A stretch of DNA of 64,000 nucleotides from Lewinellaceae bacterium (GTDB lineage Bacteria > Bacteroidota > Bacteroidia > Chitinophagales > Saprospiraceae), in assembly GCA_020636405.1 (NCBI GenBank), contig JACJXW010000004.1, forward strand, positions 4,058,044 through 4,122,043, written 5' to 3'. Numbering within the stretch: the first letter of the stretch is position 1; the number at the start of each line of letters is the position of its first letter. Below, piece after piece: positions 44,804 through 53,308 of the stretch. Position numbers and translations under genes: made by a program. Below the pieces are notes generated by a model. That model did not search any database, was not told the origin of the DNA, and saw only the letters and a list, made by a program, of their open reading frames with translations.

Positions 44804-45859
44804 CTACAAATCTACCCTTATTGCCTCGGGGGCTTCCAGGATCAGCCCGGAGCCGTATGCTTTTGCCGGCGTTTGAAAGCCCGCCGGAGCATTGCCCTCC
44901 AGTACTTTCCGGGCAATATTAAGGCTGGTGTAAGCAGTGAGCGTATAGCCCTCCGGGGTGACAAGCCGGGCCGCCCGGCTGTCTCCGTTTTCATTCCAAA
45001 CCTTTCCCCAGATGTAGCTTTTGCCTTTCTTTCGCTGTTCTTCGGTTGGGCCGGCCGGCCCCTGGCTGATACGCTTTTTTGCCATGCTCCGCATGAGGGA
45101 GGTGCGCAGCAGCCAGTTGTAGTAGCGCTGCAACTTGATGTACCGGTAGGTTCTGGGGTGAACTGAAGTATAAACCTCGATGTTGGGGATACCGGTGCTG
45201 TAATAGGAGGTGGAAACATCTCCCCAGGGGATCGTCATGCAAAACCGGGAGCGGCCTTCAGCGAACAGAACTTCCATTGCCTTGTGCCCCAGCGGCACCC
45301 TTTTGACCTTGCCATTTTCCCGTATTGCTCCACCTTCTCCCAGATTTTCCGCCATGGTGGTAGCGGTGCCCTTTGAAGGGCGCCCGCTGGAAGAAAAGGC
45401 CAATTGCAGATGGGTGGCGTCCGGCAATTGTTCTTTAAGGTGCAGGGCCGTACAATCGGTGGGCACTACATCGAAACCCGTGCCGGGCATGAGCATGATG
45501 CCCGCTTCCCGCGCCCGGGGGCCCAGTGCCGCCGCCATTTCAAACACAGCGATCTCGCCGGTGATATCCAGATAGTGGACGCCATTGCGCAAACAGGCTT
45601 CCATCATAGGACGAGCAGTGAACATGAACGGGCCGGCTGCGTGTAATACGACGGATACCCCCCGCAGCCCTTCATCCACGAGATCCGGATTGTCCAGCCC
45701 GAATATCCGGAAGTCCATTTCCAGCTCCTCCGCCAGTTGCCGGGTTTTCTCTTCTGAGCGTCCGGCAAGAATGGGTTCCAGCCCCATTTCCCGGGACAGC
45801 TCTGCGATCAATCGGCCGGTGTAGCCGTAGGCGCCGTATAGTAAGAAGCTTTTGGCCAT
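44804..45859 (-). CDS. Saccharopine dehydrogenase-family (trans-acting enoyl reductase-like) oxidoreductase
   Basis: 351 residues. N-terminal Rossmann fold LLYGAYGYTGRLIAELS with a glycine pattern for NAD(P), then HAAGPFMFTARPMMEACLRNGVHYLDITGE, diagnostic of this family, and PGTGFDVVPTDC. Such proteins act on lipids or polyketides in some bacteria; substrate here unknown. Convergent with the MoeB gene (19-bp gap). Confidence 0.87.
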   Translation of the reverse strand: MAKSFLLYGAYGYTGRLIAELSREMGLEPILAGRSEEKTRQLAEELEMDFRIFGLDNPDLVDEGLRGVSVVLHAAGPFMFTARPMMEACLRNGVHYLDITGEIAVFEMAAALGPRAREAGIMLMPGTGFDVVPTDCTALHLKEQLPDATHLQLAFSSSGRPSKGTATTMAENLGEGGAIRENGKVKRVPLGHKAMEVLFAEGRSRFCMTIPWGDVSTSYYSTGIPNIEVYTSVHPRTYRYIKLQRYYNWLLRTSLMRSMAKKRISQGPAGPTEEQRKKGKSYIWGKVWNENGDSRAARLVTPEGYTLTAYTSLNIARKVLEGNAPAGFQTPAKAYGSGLILEAPEAIRVDL

Positions 45860-46142
45860 GTTTTTTTGTTGCCCAAGTTAGGGATTCCCCGGCAGTATCC
45901 CACAGTTTGGTTTTGGCCGGCTTGAGGCAAACCTTTCCACAGCTCAAAAAAACTGGCCTTCAAGTGATTAACCACTTGCCAACACTTTTCCACAGCTTAC
46001 TCACTATCAATTGGTTAGGAACTTCCCGCCCTTTTTGAATTTTTTTTCGCCCCTCATTCGTTCAGAAGATATACCGCGTCTTTGACCGGCCCGGATCAGC
46101 ATTACGAAACCCTTTTTTTATGCACTGAAAACCTTTACACCT
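45860..46142. other. Divergent intergenic region with DnaA-box-like sites
   Basis: Between divergent genes. CTTTCCACAGCT at about 45,935 and TTTTCCACAGCT at about 45,986 are near-identical; TTTTCCACA differs from the DnaA box TTATCCACA by one base. A related TATCCCACAG is at about 45,891. No protein gene seen. Confidence 0.35.
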
Positions 46143-46868
46143 ATGATCATCAAACTCCCGCTCGTACGCAACAAACTGGAACAGCTCCGCCAGCGTAGCG
46201 CTATCTTGCTGGATCGGCACTGGCTCAAGCTCCTCGTAGCAACCTTTTCCTGCTTCCTTATGCTGGAACGCAACCTGACCCTGGAACTGCGACTGAGCAC
46301 CTCCAAGCCTTACATGAACCTCAGCGGAGAGCGCCCGCCTGATGCCCGGGGAACAGCGCTGCACACCACCCTGAAAAATGAAGGCAAAGTTGTGCTCACT
46401 TCCGGAGATTCCGAAAAGCGGGCGCGGCAGCAGGCCTATATCCGCCGCTTCGCGAAGGTAGCACAATCCGAGATGGAGAAGTACGGCATCCCTGCCAGCA
46501 TCAAGTTAGCGCAGGGGCTGTTGGAAAGCGATGCCGGGAAAAGCCCCATTGCCCGGCAGAACAACAACCACTTTGGGATCAAGTGCTTCTCCCGCAACTG
46601 CCGGAAGGGGCATTGCAGCAACTTCCAGGATGACACACACAAGGATTTCTTCCGCATCTACCCGTCTGCCTGGGAGAGTTACCGCGCGCATAGCCTCATG
46701 CTGCAGCAGAATGACCGCTACCAAAGCTTATTCTCCCTGCCGCCTGGCGACTACCGCGCCTGGGCGCACGGCCTCTCGGAAGCCGGCTACGCCACCGACC
46801 CGGAATATCCGGAAAAAGTAGTGCGGCTGATCGAGGAACTGAACCTGCACCAGTATGACGGGGGATGA
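46143..46868 (+). CDS. Glucosaminidase (N-acetylmuramidase-like) peptidoglycan hydrolase, membrane-anchored
   Basis: 241 residues. One N-terminal membrane helix (about 29-48), then a linker, then a glucosaminidase domain: YGIPASIKLAQGLLESDAG with the catalytic Glu, NNNHFGIKC, FRIYPSAWESYRAHS, and YATDPEYPEKVVRLIEEL. It cleaves cell-wall glycan in the periplasm. No LysM repeats are present, unlike many Bacteroidota relatives. Confidence 0.92.
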   Translation: MIIKLPLVRNKLEQLRQRSAILLDRHWLKLLVATFSCFLMLERNLTLELRLSTSKPYMNLSGERPPDARGTALHTTLKNEGKVVLTSGDSEKRARQQAYIRRFAKVAQSEMEKYGIPASIKLAQGLLESDAGKSPIARQNNNHFGIKCFSRNCRKGHCSNFQDDTHKDFFRIYPSAWESYRAHSLMLQQNDRYQSLFSLPPGDYRAWAHGLSEAGYATDPEYPEKVVRLIEELNLHQYDGG

Positions 46869-46901
46869 AAATGTAGGCTCAATTAAATTGGCCACCTGCT
46901 G

Positions 46902-47065
46902 AGAGTGTGTTCAAATTTCATACTTCGGGCTGAAAACGCACCTTTTTCGCTTACACTGCGTTGCAGAACCGGGCTTTGTAGCCCTGCTACGATCCCGAAC
47001 CTGCGCCTTGTTTAAGCGAAAAATGAACTGTTTTCATCTCCAAAAACGAAATTTGAACACACTCT
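46902..47065. repeat. MITE-like palindromic repeat, full copy
   Basis: Perfect 18-bp terminal inverted repeats (46,902-46,919 and 47,048-47,065) with AGAGTGTGTTCAAATTTC ends. Nested arms continue inward: TGAAAAC/GTTTTCA and TTTTTCGCTTA/TAAGCGAAAAA, so the whole 164 bp can fold into a long imperfect hairpin. A shorter copy is at 28,804-28,865. No open reading frame of note. It ends 25 bp from the stop of the LuxE-like gene, probably serving also as terminator. Confidence 0.85.
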
Positions 47066-47089
47066 TACAAAAACAGAAGGTTGAACGGT

Positions 47090-48118
47090 TCACCCATTCC
47101 CTTCCACATCTGCTATCAGCAGGTTACACCCCCGGGCGTCGCTGGCATCGAGGCGGCCGAGGATCTCGAAATGGCCGTCGGCATAAACGCGGCCCAGGTC
47201 GTCGGCCGCAATAAAGCTGATGGTATCGAGGTTGGCCAGGTCGACAATATTGAGGGCGCCGGTTTTGCCGGGCTTTTCCGGAGAAAGCGGGTCAGAGATC
47301 TCCCGGGTGAGGACGCGCATGGTGGAGGAGGGATAGAAAATGCCTCCTCCACGGGAGTAGGCCTGGGAGAGCAGCTCGGTCATTCCGTATTCCGAATGGA
47401 CCGCTTCCACCTGAAATGCCGATTTCAGAATGCCGTGCAGCTCTTCACGGGTCAACTCCCGGCGGCGCCCTTTCATGCCCCCGGTTTCCATAATAGTGAT
47501 ACCGCCAAGGTCCATGGGGTATTGTTCGGCAAGCTCCCAAAGGGCAAAACTAACGCCCAGCAATAGCGTGGGGACGGCATTTTTTTTGCAGTCGGCCAAA
47601 ATCCCAACCAACTCTTCGATGTTATATAAAAAGAATCCGCTGCGGGGATAACGCGACTGCCGGATGAAATCCTCCGCCATAAAAACCAGAGAGGAACCGC
47701 TGCGTTCCAGATAGGAAGGCAAAAGAGCCAGAATACAGTAATCTTCCACCGGCCCATAAAACCGGGTAAAGCCCCGCCGGGCATTGCGGCGGTAAAATTC
47801 CGGGTCGCGGAGGAAATGGCGGCTCGTAGCCGCAGCAGTGGTGCCGCTGCTGCTAAACGCAAGCGCCGGATCCCAGTACCCGGACCGGATGTGGTGAGAT
47901 TTGAAAAACTGGATGGGCAGAAAAGGAATGTCCGCTACCCGGGTTACCGCCAGAGGGGAGGCGCCAAGCAGTTGGAGGAAATGGCGGTAGAGGGGGTTGT
48001 AGCGGCTCTGGTACTGAAAGACATCCAGCGCCAGCGCTTCGAACCCGGTGTCGATGGCTGATTCTATTCTTTGTATAAGGCCGTTTCTGATGGTTTCGGC
48101 CTTTTGGCGCTCATTCAT
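47090..48118 (-). CDS. LuxE-like acyl-protein synthetase / acyl transferase
   Basis: 342 residues. Matches the LuxE family by FLPIQFFKSHHI, FSSSGTTAAATSRHFL (substrate/AMP-binding loop), MAEDFI-x-SG-F, METGGMKGRRRELTREELH and SEYGMTELLSQAYS. LuxE activates fatty acids as acyl-adenylates for luciferase aldehyde synthesis; no lux genes are near, and this stand-alone form in Bacteroidota has unknown acyl substrate, perhaps in envelope or O-antigen chemistry. Confidence 0.87.
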   Translation of the reverse strand: MNERQKAETIRNGLIQRIESAIDTGFEALALDVFQYQSRYNPLYRHFLQLLGASPLAVTRVADIPFLPIQFFKSHHIRSGYWDPALAFSSSGTTAAATSRHFLRDPEFYRRNARRGFTRFYGPVEDYCILALLPSYLERSGSSLVFMAEDFIRQSRYPRSGFFLYNIEELVGILADCKKNAVPTLLLGVSFALWELAEQYPMDLGGITIMETGGMKGRRRELTREELHGILKSAFQVEAVHSEYGMTELLSQAYSRGGGIFYPSSTMRVLTREISDPLSPEKPGKTGALNIVDLANLDTISFIAADDLGRVYADGHFEILGRLDASDARGCNLLIADVEGNG

Positions 48119-48229
48119 CCTGGAAGTGTATAAGCCAAGCGAAAAAATGCAATGAAGTGAGGAAGCCAGGCAACATTATCCTAACCACCACCATTTCTAT
48201 ATTATACAATTATTGTCTAAATTGGAGTT

Positions 48230-48730
48230 ATGAAAACGATATACTATTTGCTTCTCCTCGGGGCAGCCTTCCTGGTGAACAGCTGTGTACAGCCGCCCAA
48301 CTATCCCAACACGCCGGAGATCGCTTATGTTGGGGTCAACCAGAATTCCATTTTACAAGGGAATTCCACCAACCCGGCGGATACACTGGAGATCACCTTC
48401 AGCTTTACCGATGGCGATGGCGACCTCGGCAACGACGGCGATTCTTTTGATGTTTTTCTGATGGATAGCCGGGACGGGTTTACCGACATCAAAAAGCTTC
48501 CCGTCATTCCGGACCAGGGCATCGGCAACGGCATCTCCGGGGAGATCACCATCCGGCTGCCCAACAAACCTTTCAACATCTGTTGCACCTATCCGGACAA
48601 CTCCACGGCATGCCAGCCCAATTCCAACTTCCCGACCAATGAAATATCCTATATGATCCAGATCCAGGACCGCGCCGGGAATATGAGCAACAAGATCCAG
48701 ACGGAGGCCATCACGATCCTGTGTAATTGA
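48230..48730 (+). CDS. Hypothetical lipoprotein
   Basis: 166 residues with signal peptide and lipobox LVNSC (cysteine at 19). The rest is a beta-rich domain with FSFTDGDGDLGNDGDSF, an acidic, probably calcium-binding loop, and paired cysteines (CCTYPDNSTAC). This resembles the single Ig-like domain of short Bacteroidota lipoproteins; no function assigned. Its last 20 bp overlap the end of convergent hemF. Confidence 0.8.
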   Translation: MKTIYYLLLLGAAFLVNSCVQPPNYPNTPEIAYVGVNQNSILQGNSTNPADTLEITFSFTDGDGDLGNDGDSFDVFLMDSRDGFTDIKKLPVIPDQGIGNGISGEITIRLPNKPFNICCTYPDNSTACQPNSNFPTNEISYMIQIQDRAGNMSNKIQTEAITILCN

Positions 48731-49637
48731 CCCAGTCGATGCCTTTCCTCAGCAGAGAAAGGGACAGGGCCTCCGACGAGCCTTCCTCGGGGTGATGATC
48801 GTATTTCCAATTGGCCACCGGGGGCAGGCTCATCAGTATGGATTCTGTGCGCCCTTCGGTATCCAGCCCGAACTTGGTGCCCTTGTCCCACACCAGATTG
48901 AACTCTACGTAGCGCCCCCGGCGCAGCCCCTGCCAGGACAGCTCCCGTTCACCGTAGGGCACGTCCTTATGCCTGTTCAGGAAATGAAGGTATAAGGGGG
49001 CAAAGGACTCGCCTACATCCCGGACAAAAGCCAAACGGCTTTCCTTGCTAAAGCCGTCTTCCCCATTCAGGCGGTCGAAAAAAATGCCGCCGATACCACG
49101 GGTTTCCTGCCGGTGTTTGAGGTAGAAATAGTCGTCGGCCCACTGCTTGAAGCGCGGATAATAATCCGGATGATGGGCGTCGCACACGCTTTTGAGTTCC
49201 CGGTGGAAATACCGGGCATCAGCCGTATCAACGTAGTGCGGCGTCAGGTCGATCCCTCCGCCGAACCACCAGGTAGGCTCCTCCTCTGTTTTCCCGGTAG
49301 GCTGTACCTCGAAGTAGCGCACGTTCATATGAATGATGGGCACCATGGGGCTGGCCGGATGCAGGACGATGCTGACCCCGGTGGCCAGAAAGTGGCCCGG
49401 CTCCAGGCCGAGGGCCCGGCTGACTTTTTCCGGCATCGGGCCGTGGACGGCGGAAAAGTTCACGCCTCCCTTGGCGATATGGCGCCCCTGAATGACGCGC
49501 GTACGCCCGCCGCCGCCTTCCGCCCGTTGCCAGGCATCTTCCTGAAAGCGCCCTTCTCCGTCGGCGGCTTCCAATTGGGCGCAGATACTATCCTGCAAGC
49601 CCTGGAAATAGTTAATTATATCGTTTTTGGTAAGCAT
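48711..49637 (-). CDS. hemF: Oxygen-dependent coproporphyrinogen III oxidase
   Basis: 308 residues. Haem-biosynthesis enzyme converting coproporphyrinogen III to protoporphyrinogen IX with O2. Highly conserved blocks are visible: GGVNFSAVHG, HMNVRYFE, TWWFGGGIDLTPHYV, DYFYLKHRQETRGIGGIFFD, and RGRYVEFNLVWDKGTKFGL. Start ATG is one base after the stop of the upstream Spx/ArsC-like gene, so the two are an operon. Its use implies aerobic haem synthesis. Confidence 0.97.
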   Translation of the reverse strand: MLTKNDIINYFQGLQDSICAQLEAADGEGRFQEDAWQRAEGGGGRTRVIQGRHIAKGGVNFSAVHGPMPEKVSRALGLEPGHFLATGVSIVLHPASPMVPIIHMNVRYFEVQPTGKTEEEPTWWFGGGIDLTPHYVDTADARYFHRELKSVCDAHHPDYYPRFKQWADDYFYLKHRQETRGIGGIFFDRLNGEDGFSKESRLAFVRDVGESFAPLYLHFLNRHKDVPYGERELSWQGLRRGRYVEFNLVWDKGTKFGLDTEGRTESILMSLPPVANWKYDHHPEEGSSEALSLSLLRKGIDWVNYTGS

Positions 49638-49985
49638 CTACAATTTACTTTTCGCCGCGGCCACCACTTTTTTCGAGTTGCCGACATAAATTTCGCTGTC
49701 GATGAGAATAACCGGCCGTTTCAGAAAAGTGTACTCCTCCAGGATGAGCCGCCGGTAGTCCTGCTCCGACAAGTCCTGTTTGTCCAGCCCCATCGAACGG
49801 TATTTCATCGCCCTCCGGCTGAAGAGCGCCTCGTAGCTGCCCGCCATGGCCTTCATTTCATCGATCTGCCCGGGGGTGATCCTCTCGGTTTTGATGTCCT
49901 GGAGTTCGAACCCCGCTCCACCATTCAGTTCTGCGATGATGCGCTGGCAGGTATTGCAGGTGGATAAATGATAGATCTTTCTCAT
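49638..49985 (-). CDS. ArsC/Spx-family thioredoxin-fold protein
   Basis: 115 residues. ArsC/Spx fold with CNTC at residues 10-13 and RRAMKYRSMGLDK, LILEEYTFLKRPVIL at the usual places. A two-cysteine CxxC form like YffB/Spx rather than a typical arsenate reductase; no arsenic genes are near. Overlap-free but directly abutting hemF, so coexpressed; redox sensing is a possibility only. Confidence 0.85.
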   Translation of the reverse strand: MRKIYHLSTCNTCQRIIAELNGGAGFELQDIKTERITPGQIDEMKAMAGSYEALFSRRAMKYRSMGLDKQDLSEQDYRRLILEEYTFLKRPVILIDSEIYVGNSKKVVAAAKSKL

Positions 49986-50133
49986 GAGTTCCTTTTTTCG
50001 GATCGCAAAATAAAGTATTAATTTACAGCCTTTACCAGAAAAACGTAAAATTCCACCTTCTTGTGCAACTACCTTGGCCGGCTGCCCTGCGAAGAAGAGC
50101 CAAAGCAGTTGTCAAAGAACCAAAATTCAAAAC

Positions 50134-51018
50134 ATGGCCAGAATAGCCGAATCCGAACTCGTCATCAACCCCGACGGCAGTATATACCACCTCAACCTCC
50201 ATCCGGAGGATATCGCTACAAATATTATTACCGTGGGCGACCCTGGCCGGGTACCAATGGTTTCCAGATATTTTGACGAAGTGGAGGTAAAAAAGGAAAA
50301 GCGGGAATTCGTCACCCATACGGGCCGGATCGGGAAAAAGCGCCTGACCGTGATCTCTACCGGCATTGGCCCCGACAATATCGACATCGCTCTTAACGAG
50401 CTGGATGCTCTTGCCAACATTGACTTTGAGAGCCGGATGCCCAAAGCCGAGCTCACCTCGTTAAACATCGTGCGGATCGGCACTTCCGGCTCGCTCCACC
50501 CGGAAATACCGGTCGATTCTTTCGTCGCCGGAGCTTATGGCATGGGATTGGACAACCTCATCAACTTTTATGACTATAAGCCCAACCTGGGGGAAGCCGC
50601 GCTGGAGGATGAACTGAACGCCTTTCTGGAATACACCGGCAAGGTCTCCTTTTATATCTGTGAAGGAAACCCCACTCTGCTGGAAGCGCTGGGGCAGGAT
50701 AAGTTTCAGGGTATCACCATTACCAGCCCCGGGTTCTATGCACCGCAGGGACGGGTGTTAAGGGCGAGCGCCCGTTTCGATGCACAGTTTTTCCAAGCGC
50801 TGGCCCGTTTTCATTTCAGGAATTACCCCATTACCAACTTCGAGATGGAGACATCGGCCATTTACGGCCTGGCGCGGCTGCTCGGCCACCGCGCACTTTC
50901 CACCAATGCCATCATCGCCAACCGGCCGAACGGGGCTTTCAGTAAGGACCCCTACAGGGTGGTGGACCAACTTATACAGAATATGCTGGGCCTGATCAGT
51001 AGTTCGGCCCTTTTTTGA
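50134..51018 (+). CDS. Nucleoside phosphorylase (uridine phosphorylase-like)
   Basis: 294 residues from the ATG at 50,134; an upstream in-frame start at 50,074 adds an unlikely basic leader. PNP_UDP_1 fold: phosphate loop VGDPGRVPMVS, VISTGIGPDNIDIALNELD, RIGTSGSLHPEI, and the ribose-binding NFEMETSAIYGLARLLGH. It splits nucleosides (likely uridine) with phosphate in salvage. Ends before a bidirectional terminator shared with the transaldolase gene. Confidence 0.92.
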   Translation: MARIAESELVINPDGSIYHLNLHPEDIATNIITVGDPGRVPMVSRYFDEVEVKKEKREFVTHTGRIGKKRLTVISTGIGPDNIDIALNELDALANIDFESRMPKAELTSLNIVRIGTSGSLHPEIPVDSFVAGAYGMGLDNLINFYDYKPNLGEAALEDELNAFLEYTGKVSFYICEGNPTLLEALGQDKFQGITITSPGFYAPQGRVLRASARFDAQFFQALARFHFRNYPITNFEMETSAIYGLARLLGHRALSTNAIIANRPNGAFSKDPYRVVDQLIQNMLGLISSSALF

Positions 51019-51052
51019 AATGCATCGCGGCCCACTTGAACGTAAGCAAAAA

Positions 51053-51081
51053 AAAAGGAACGAGCAAAGCTCATTCCTTTT
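51053..51081. terminator. Bidirectional intrinsic terminator
   Basis: AAAAGGAACGAGC and GCTCATTCCTTTT pair over 13 bases with one mismatch and a 3-base loop, preceded by an A-run and followed by T-rich sequence; shared by the convergent phosphorylase and aldolase genes. Confidence 0.85.
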
Positions 51082-51107
51082 CTAAATTGGTATGTATTTG
51101 ATAGCCT

Positions 51108-51776
51108 CTATTGAGTCACTGTTTGGTTGGCCTTTTTGTGATCCGCCAGGAATTTTTCCAAACCGATATCGGTTAGCGGATGCTTCAAAAGGCCCAGGAT
51201 CGGTTCCAGCGGGCAGGTCACCACATCGGCGCCGGCGCGGGCAGCATCTATAATGTGCATGCTGCTGCGGATCGAAGCGGCCAGGATCTCGGTTTCAAAA
51301 CCCTGAATGGAGTAGATCTCCGCCATCTCTTCGATGAGCTGCATTCCGTTCCAGTTGATGTCATCGATCCGCCCGATGAAAGGCGAAACGTAAGTGGCGC
51401 CCGCTTTGGCCGCCAGGATTGCCTGCCCGGCAGAGAAGACGAGCGTGCAGTTGGTCCGAATACCCTGATCGCGGAAATAACTCAGCGCCTTTACGCCTTC
51501 CTTGATCATGGGGACTTTCACGACGATGTTCGGAGCAATAGCAGCCAGGCGCTTACCTTCTTCAACGATACCGTCAAAATCGGTAGCGATCACCTCGGCA
51601 CTCACATCGCCGTCGACTATTTCGGCAATAGTCTCATAGTGTTTCAGAATATTCTTTTCGCCGGAAATACCCTCTTTCGCCATCAGGGAGGGGTTCGTCG
51701 TAACTCCGTCCAGTATTCCCAGGCTATTGGCTTCTTTGATTTGATCCAGACTTGCAGTATCAATAAAGAACTTCAT
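51108..51776 (-). CDS. fsa: Transaldolase-like protein, fructose-6-phosphate aldolase type
   Basis: 222 residues, the short FSA/TalC-type length. FIDTASLDQIKEAN, GVTTNPSLMAKEG, the Schiff-base lysine in VVKVPMIKEG, and VSPFIGRIDDINWNGM are all present. Catalyses dihydroxyacetone or sedoheptulose transfer in the pentose phosphate route; whether aldolase or transaldolase cannot be decided by eye. Confidence 0.93.
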   Translation of the reverse strand: MKFFIDTASLDQIKEANSLGILDGVTTNPSLMAKEGISGEKNILKHYETIAEIVDGDVSAEVIATDFDGIVEEGKRLAAIAPNIVVKVPMIKEGVKALSYFRDQGIRTNCTLVFSAGQAILAAKAGATYVSPFIGRIDDINWNGMQLIEEMAEIYSIQGFETEILAASIRSSMHIIDAARAGADVVTCPLEPILGLLKHPLTDIGLEKFLADHKKANQTVTQ

Positions 51777-51931
51777 GTCAAATTTCTGTAAATTTACGAA
51801 TATCAGGCACTAATGCCGAATTTTTATTAAGGAAAGTTTGGGGTGGGGCTAAATTTTATTTCCGCCGGGTAATTCCAAAGGAAACGTCGCGGGCGGTGAT
51901 GGCCTCAATTGCCATTAAGGGGAATAAATAA

Positions 51932-52023
51932 GGTGAGCAGCACATCGCACCGCTCAACCTACCTACCCTTGCTCCGTTTCCGGCCTGGGGGGATTCAGCG
52001 GGAGCTAGTCGTGTGCGCTCACC
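51932..52023 (-). ncRNA. ffs: Bacterial SRP RNA (4.5S type)
   Basis: On the - strand the 92 bases start GGTGAGCGCACAC and end GTGCTGCTCACC, closing a long stem. At the tip is CCCCCCAGGCCGGAAACGG then AGCAAGGGTAGG: the CAGG/AGCA symmetric loop and a GNRA tetraloop closed by CCG/CGG, the M-domain site bound by Ffh. A T-rich TTATTTATT follows the 3' end. The rest of the 293-bp gap between flanking genes shows no other gene. Confidence 0.92.
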
Positions 52024-52069
52024 GGCGGCAAAAGTAAGTTTTTTTGCTTAGATTATCAAATCCGCAAGG

Positions 52070-52423
52070 CTATTGTTTGGGGATTATTTCCGTCTTCTCT
52101 CCAAAATAAGTAACGAAGCGCTGCATCTCATTGGCAAGGCCTTTATTCTGGGTAGCGCGGTGGTAGGTATCGGCGATGGCCCGGAGCGTCTGAAAGATGA
52201 ACCGGTCCATTTCGATGACCTGCATATCCTGCGTCCACAGGTCGATCTTCAGGGTGTCCTTGGTTTCCCGGTCGAAAAAGGAGATCAGGACAGCCTTTAC
52301 TTCCTGGGCGCCTTTCCCATTGGGGTTGTCTTCAGCTTCCCAGGTGATCTTTGCCGGGATGTTCTTCTCATCGAGGCCTACCGTGATCTTGATATCCGAG
52401 GTTTTTTTTATTTCCGTGCTCAT
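52070..52423 (-). CDS. gldC: Gliding motility protein GldC
   Basis: 117 residues from the ATG giving MSTEIKKTSDIKITVGLDE; a longer start adds eight unlikely residues. Matches the GldC family: NIPAKITWEAED, DLWTQDMQVIEMDRFIFQTLRAIADTYHRAT, and MQRFVTYFGEKTE. GldC is a cytoplasmic protein needed for full gliding motility in Flavobacterium, function not defined. No other gld genes are in the window. Confidence 0.92.
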   Translation of the reverse strand: MSTEIKKTSDIKITVGLDEKNIPAKITWEAEDNPNGKGAQEVKAVLISFFDRETKDTLKIDLWTQDMQVIEMDRFIFQTLRAIADTYHRATQNKGLANEMQRFVTYFGEKTEIIPKQ

Positions 52424-52467
52424 GATTAAAAGGTTACCGGGCAGCACACTGCCGTGCTGTTCCCGGA

Positions 52468-53172
52468 CTAGGTTATGGAAATGTCTTTATTGTCCTGCCC
52501 TGCCAACGCAAGTATTTCATCAGAAGGGTAAACAAAGAGGCCTCCTTCGAGGCGCTGGGCCACATGGATCATAGCCCGCGCGACCTGAGCGGCTTCTACC
52601 GGCCGGTATTTGCCCAGCAGCTCTCCGCCGGTCAGGCGGTCCAACCCCAGGGCCAGCCGCCCCCCCAGCTGCTCAGCCAGGCGGCTCTCCCGGCGATCTC
52701 CCAGCAGAACGGAGGGCTGAAAGAGGTGTATTGCCCAGAAAGGCAATTTTTTTACCGCTGACTCCAGCTCTCCTTTGACCCGGGAGTAGAAAAACAGCGC
52801 ATCCGGGTCGGCGCCCACTGCAGAAACGAGCAGCAACTGGTTGACGCCATTGGCTGCCGCCAGGCGCGCCGATTCAAAGGCATAGGTGTAATCCACCTTG
52901 AAGAATGCCTCCCGGCTGCCCGCCCTGGCCATGGTCGTGCCCAGGCAGGAGTACAGGTCATGCCCTTTCAGCAAGGGGGCGTACTCCTCCAGCCGGCTGA
53001 AGTCGATGACGTGTTGCTCCAGCTGCGGGTGTTCAACATCCAGCTTGCGGCGCCCGAAGCTGATGACTTTATGATAGGCCGGATGTTCCAGTAACTGGTG
53101 GAGGCATTGGTTGCCCACCAGGCCCGAAGCGCCGAAAAGGAGTGCTGTTTTATGGTGCTGGCTGATCTCCAA
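52468..53172 (-). CDS. NAD(P)-binding short-chain oxidoreductase (HTATIP2-like)
   Basis: 234 residues, atypical short-chain dehydrogenase: GASGLVGNQCLHQLLEHPAY nucleotide loop, YSCLGTTMARAGSREAFFKVDY, LLLVSAVGADPDALFFYSRVKGELE with a Ser/Tyr-Lys-like set, and FQPSVLLGDRRESR. Close in pattern to HTATIP2/YbjT-like proteins; substrate unknown. Located 45 bp upstream of gldC on the same strand, so possibly cotranscribed. Confidence 0.85.
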   Translation of the reverse strand: MEISQHHKTALLFGASGLVGNQCLHQLLEHPAYHKVISFGRRKLDVEHPQLEQHVIDFSRLEEYAPLLKGHDLYSCLGTTMARAGSREAFFKVDYTYAFESARLAAANGVNQLLLVSAVGADPDALFFYSRVKGELESAVKKLPFWAIHLFQPSVLLGDRRESRLAEQLGGRLALGLDRLTGGELLGKYRPVEAAQVARAMIHVAQRLEGGLFVYPSDEILALAGQDNKDISIT

Positions 53173-53215
53173 AGTCGAAAAATTTTCGCAAAGGTAAGGA
53201 TTTTGTTGAAGGCGG

Positions 53216-53262
53216 AAGTCGGAAGTTGGAAGTCGGAGATCGGCAGCGGGGAGTCCCGCCGG
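53216..53262. repeat. Short GGAAGTCGG-type simple repeat
   Basis: A run of GGAAGTCGGAAGTTGGAAGTCGG units directly before the oxidoreductase start. Similar units are seen at 57,412-57,500. Such degenerate repeats are scattered in intergenic DNA of Bacteroidota. Confidence 0.6.
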
Positions 53263-53308
53263 TGCGGAACCTGGAAAAGCAGAATCCCCGAAACTCCGGG
53301 CTCTCCCC

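Noticed and set aside
49638..49985. Arsenate reductase
   Set aside because: Although ArsC-like, it carries CNTC as a CxxC pair and no arsenic resistance genes are nearby; Spx/YffB-like is safer.
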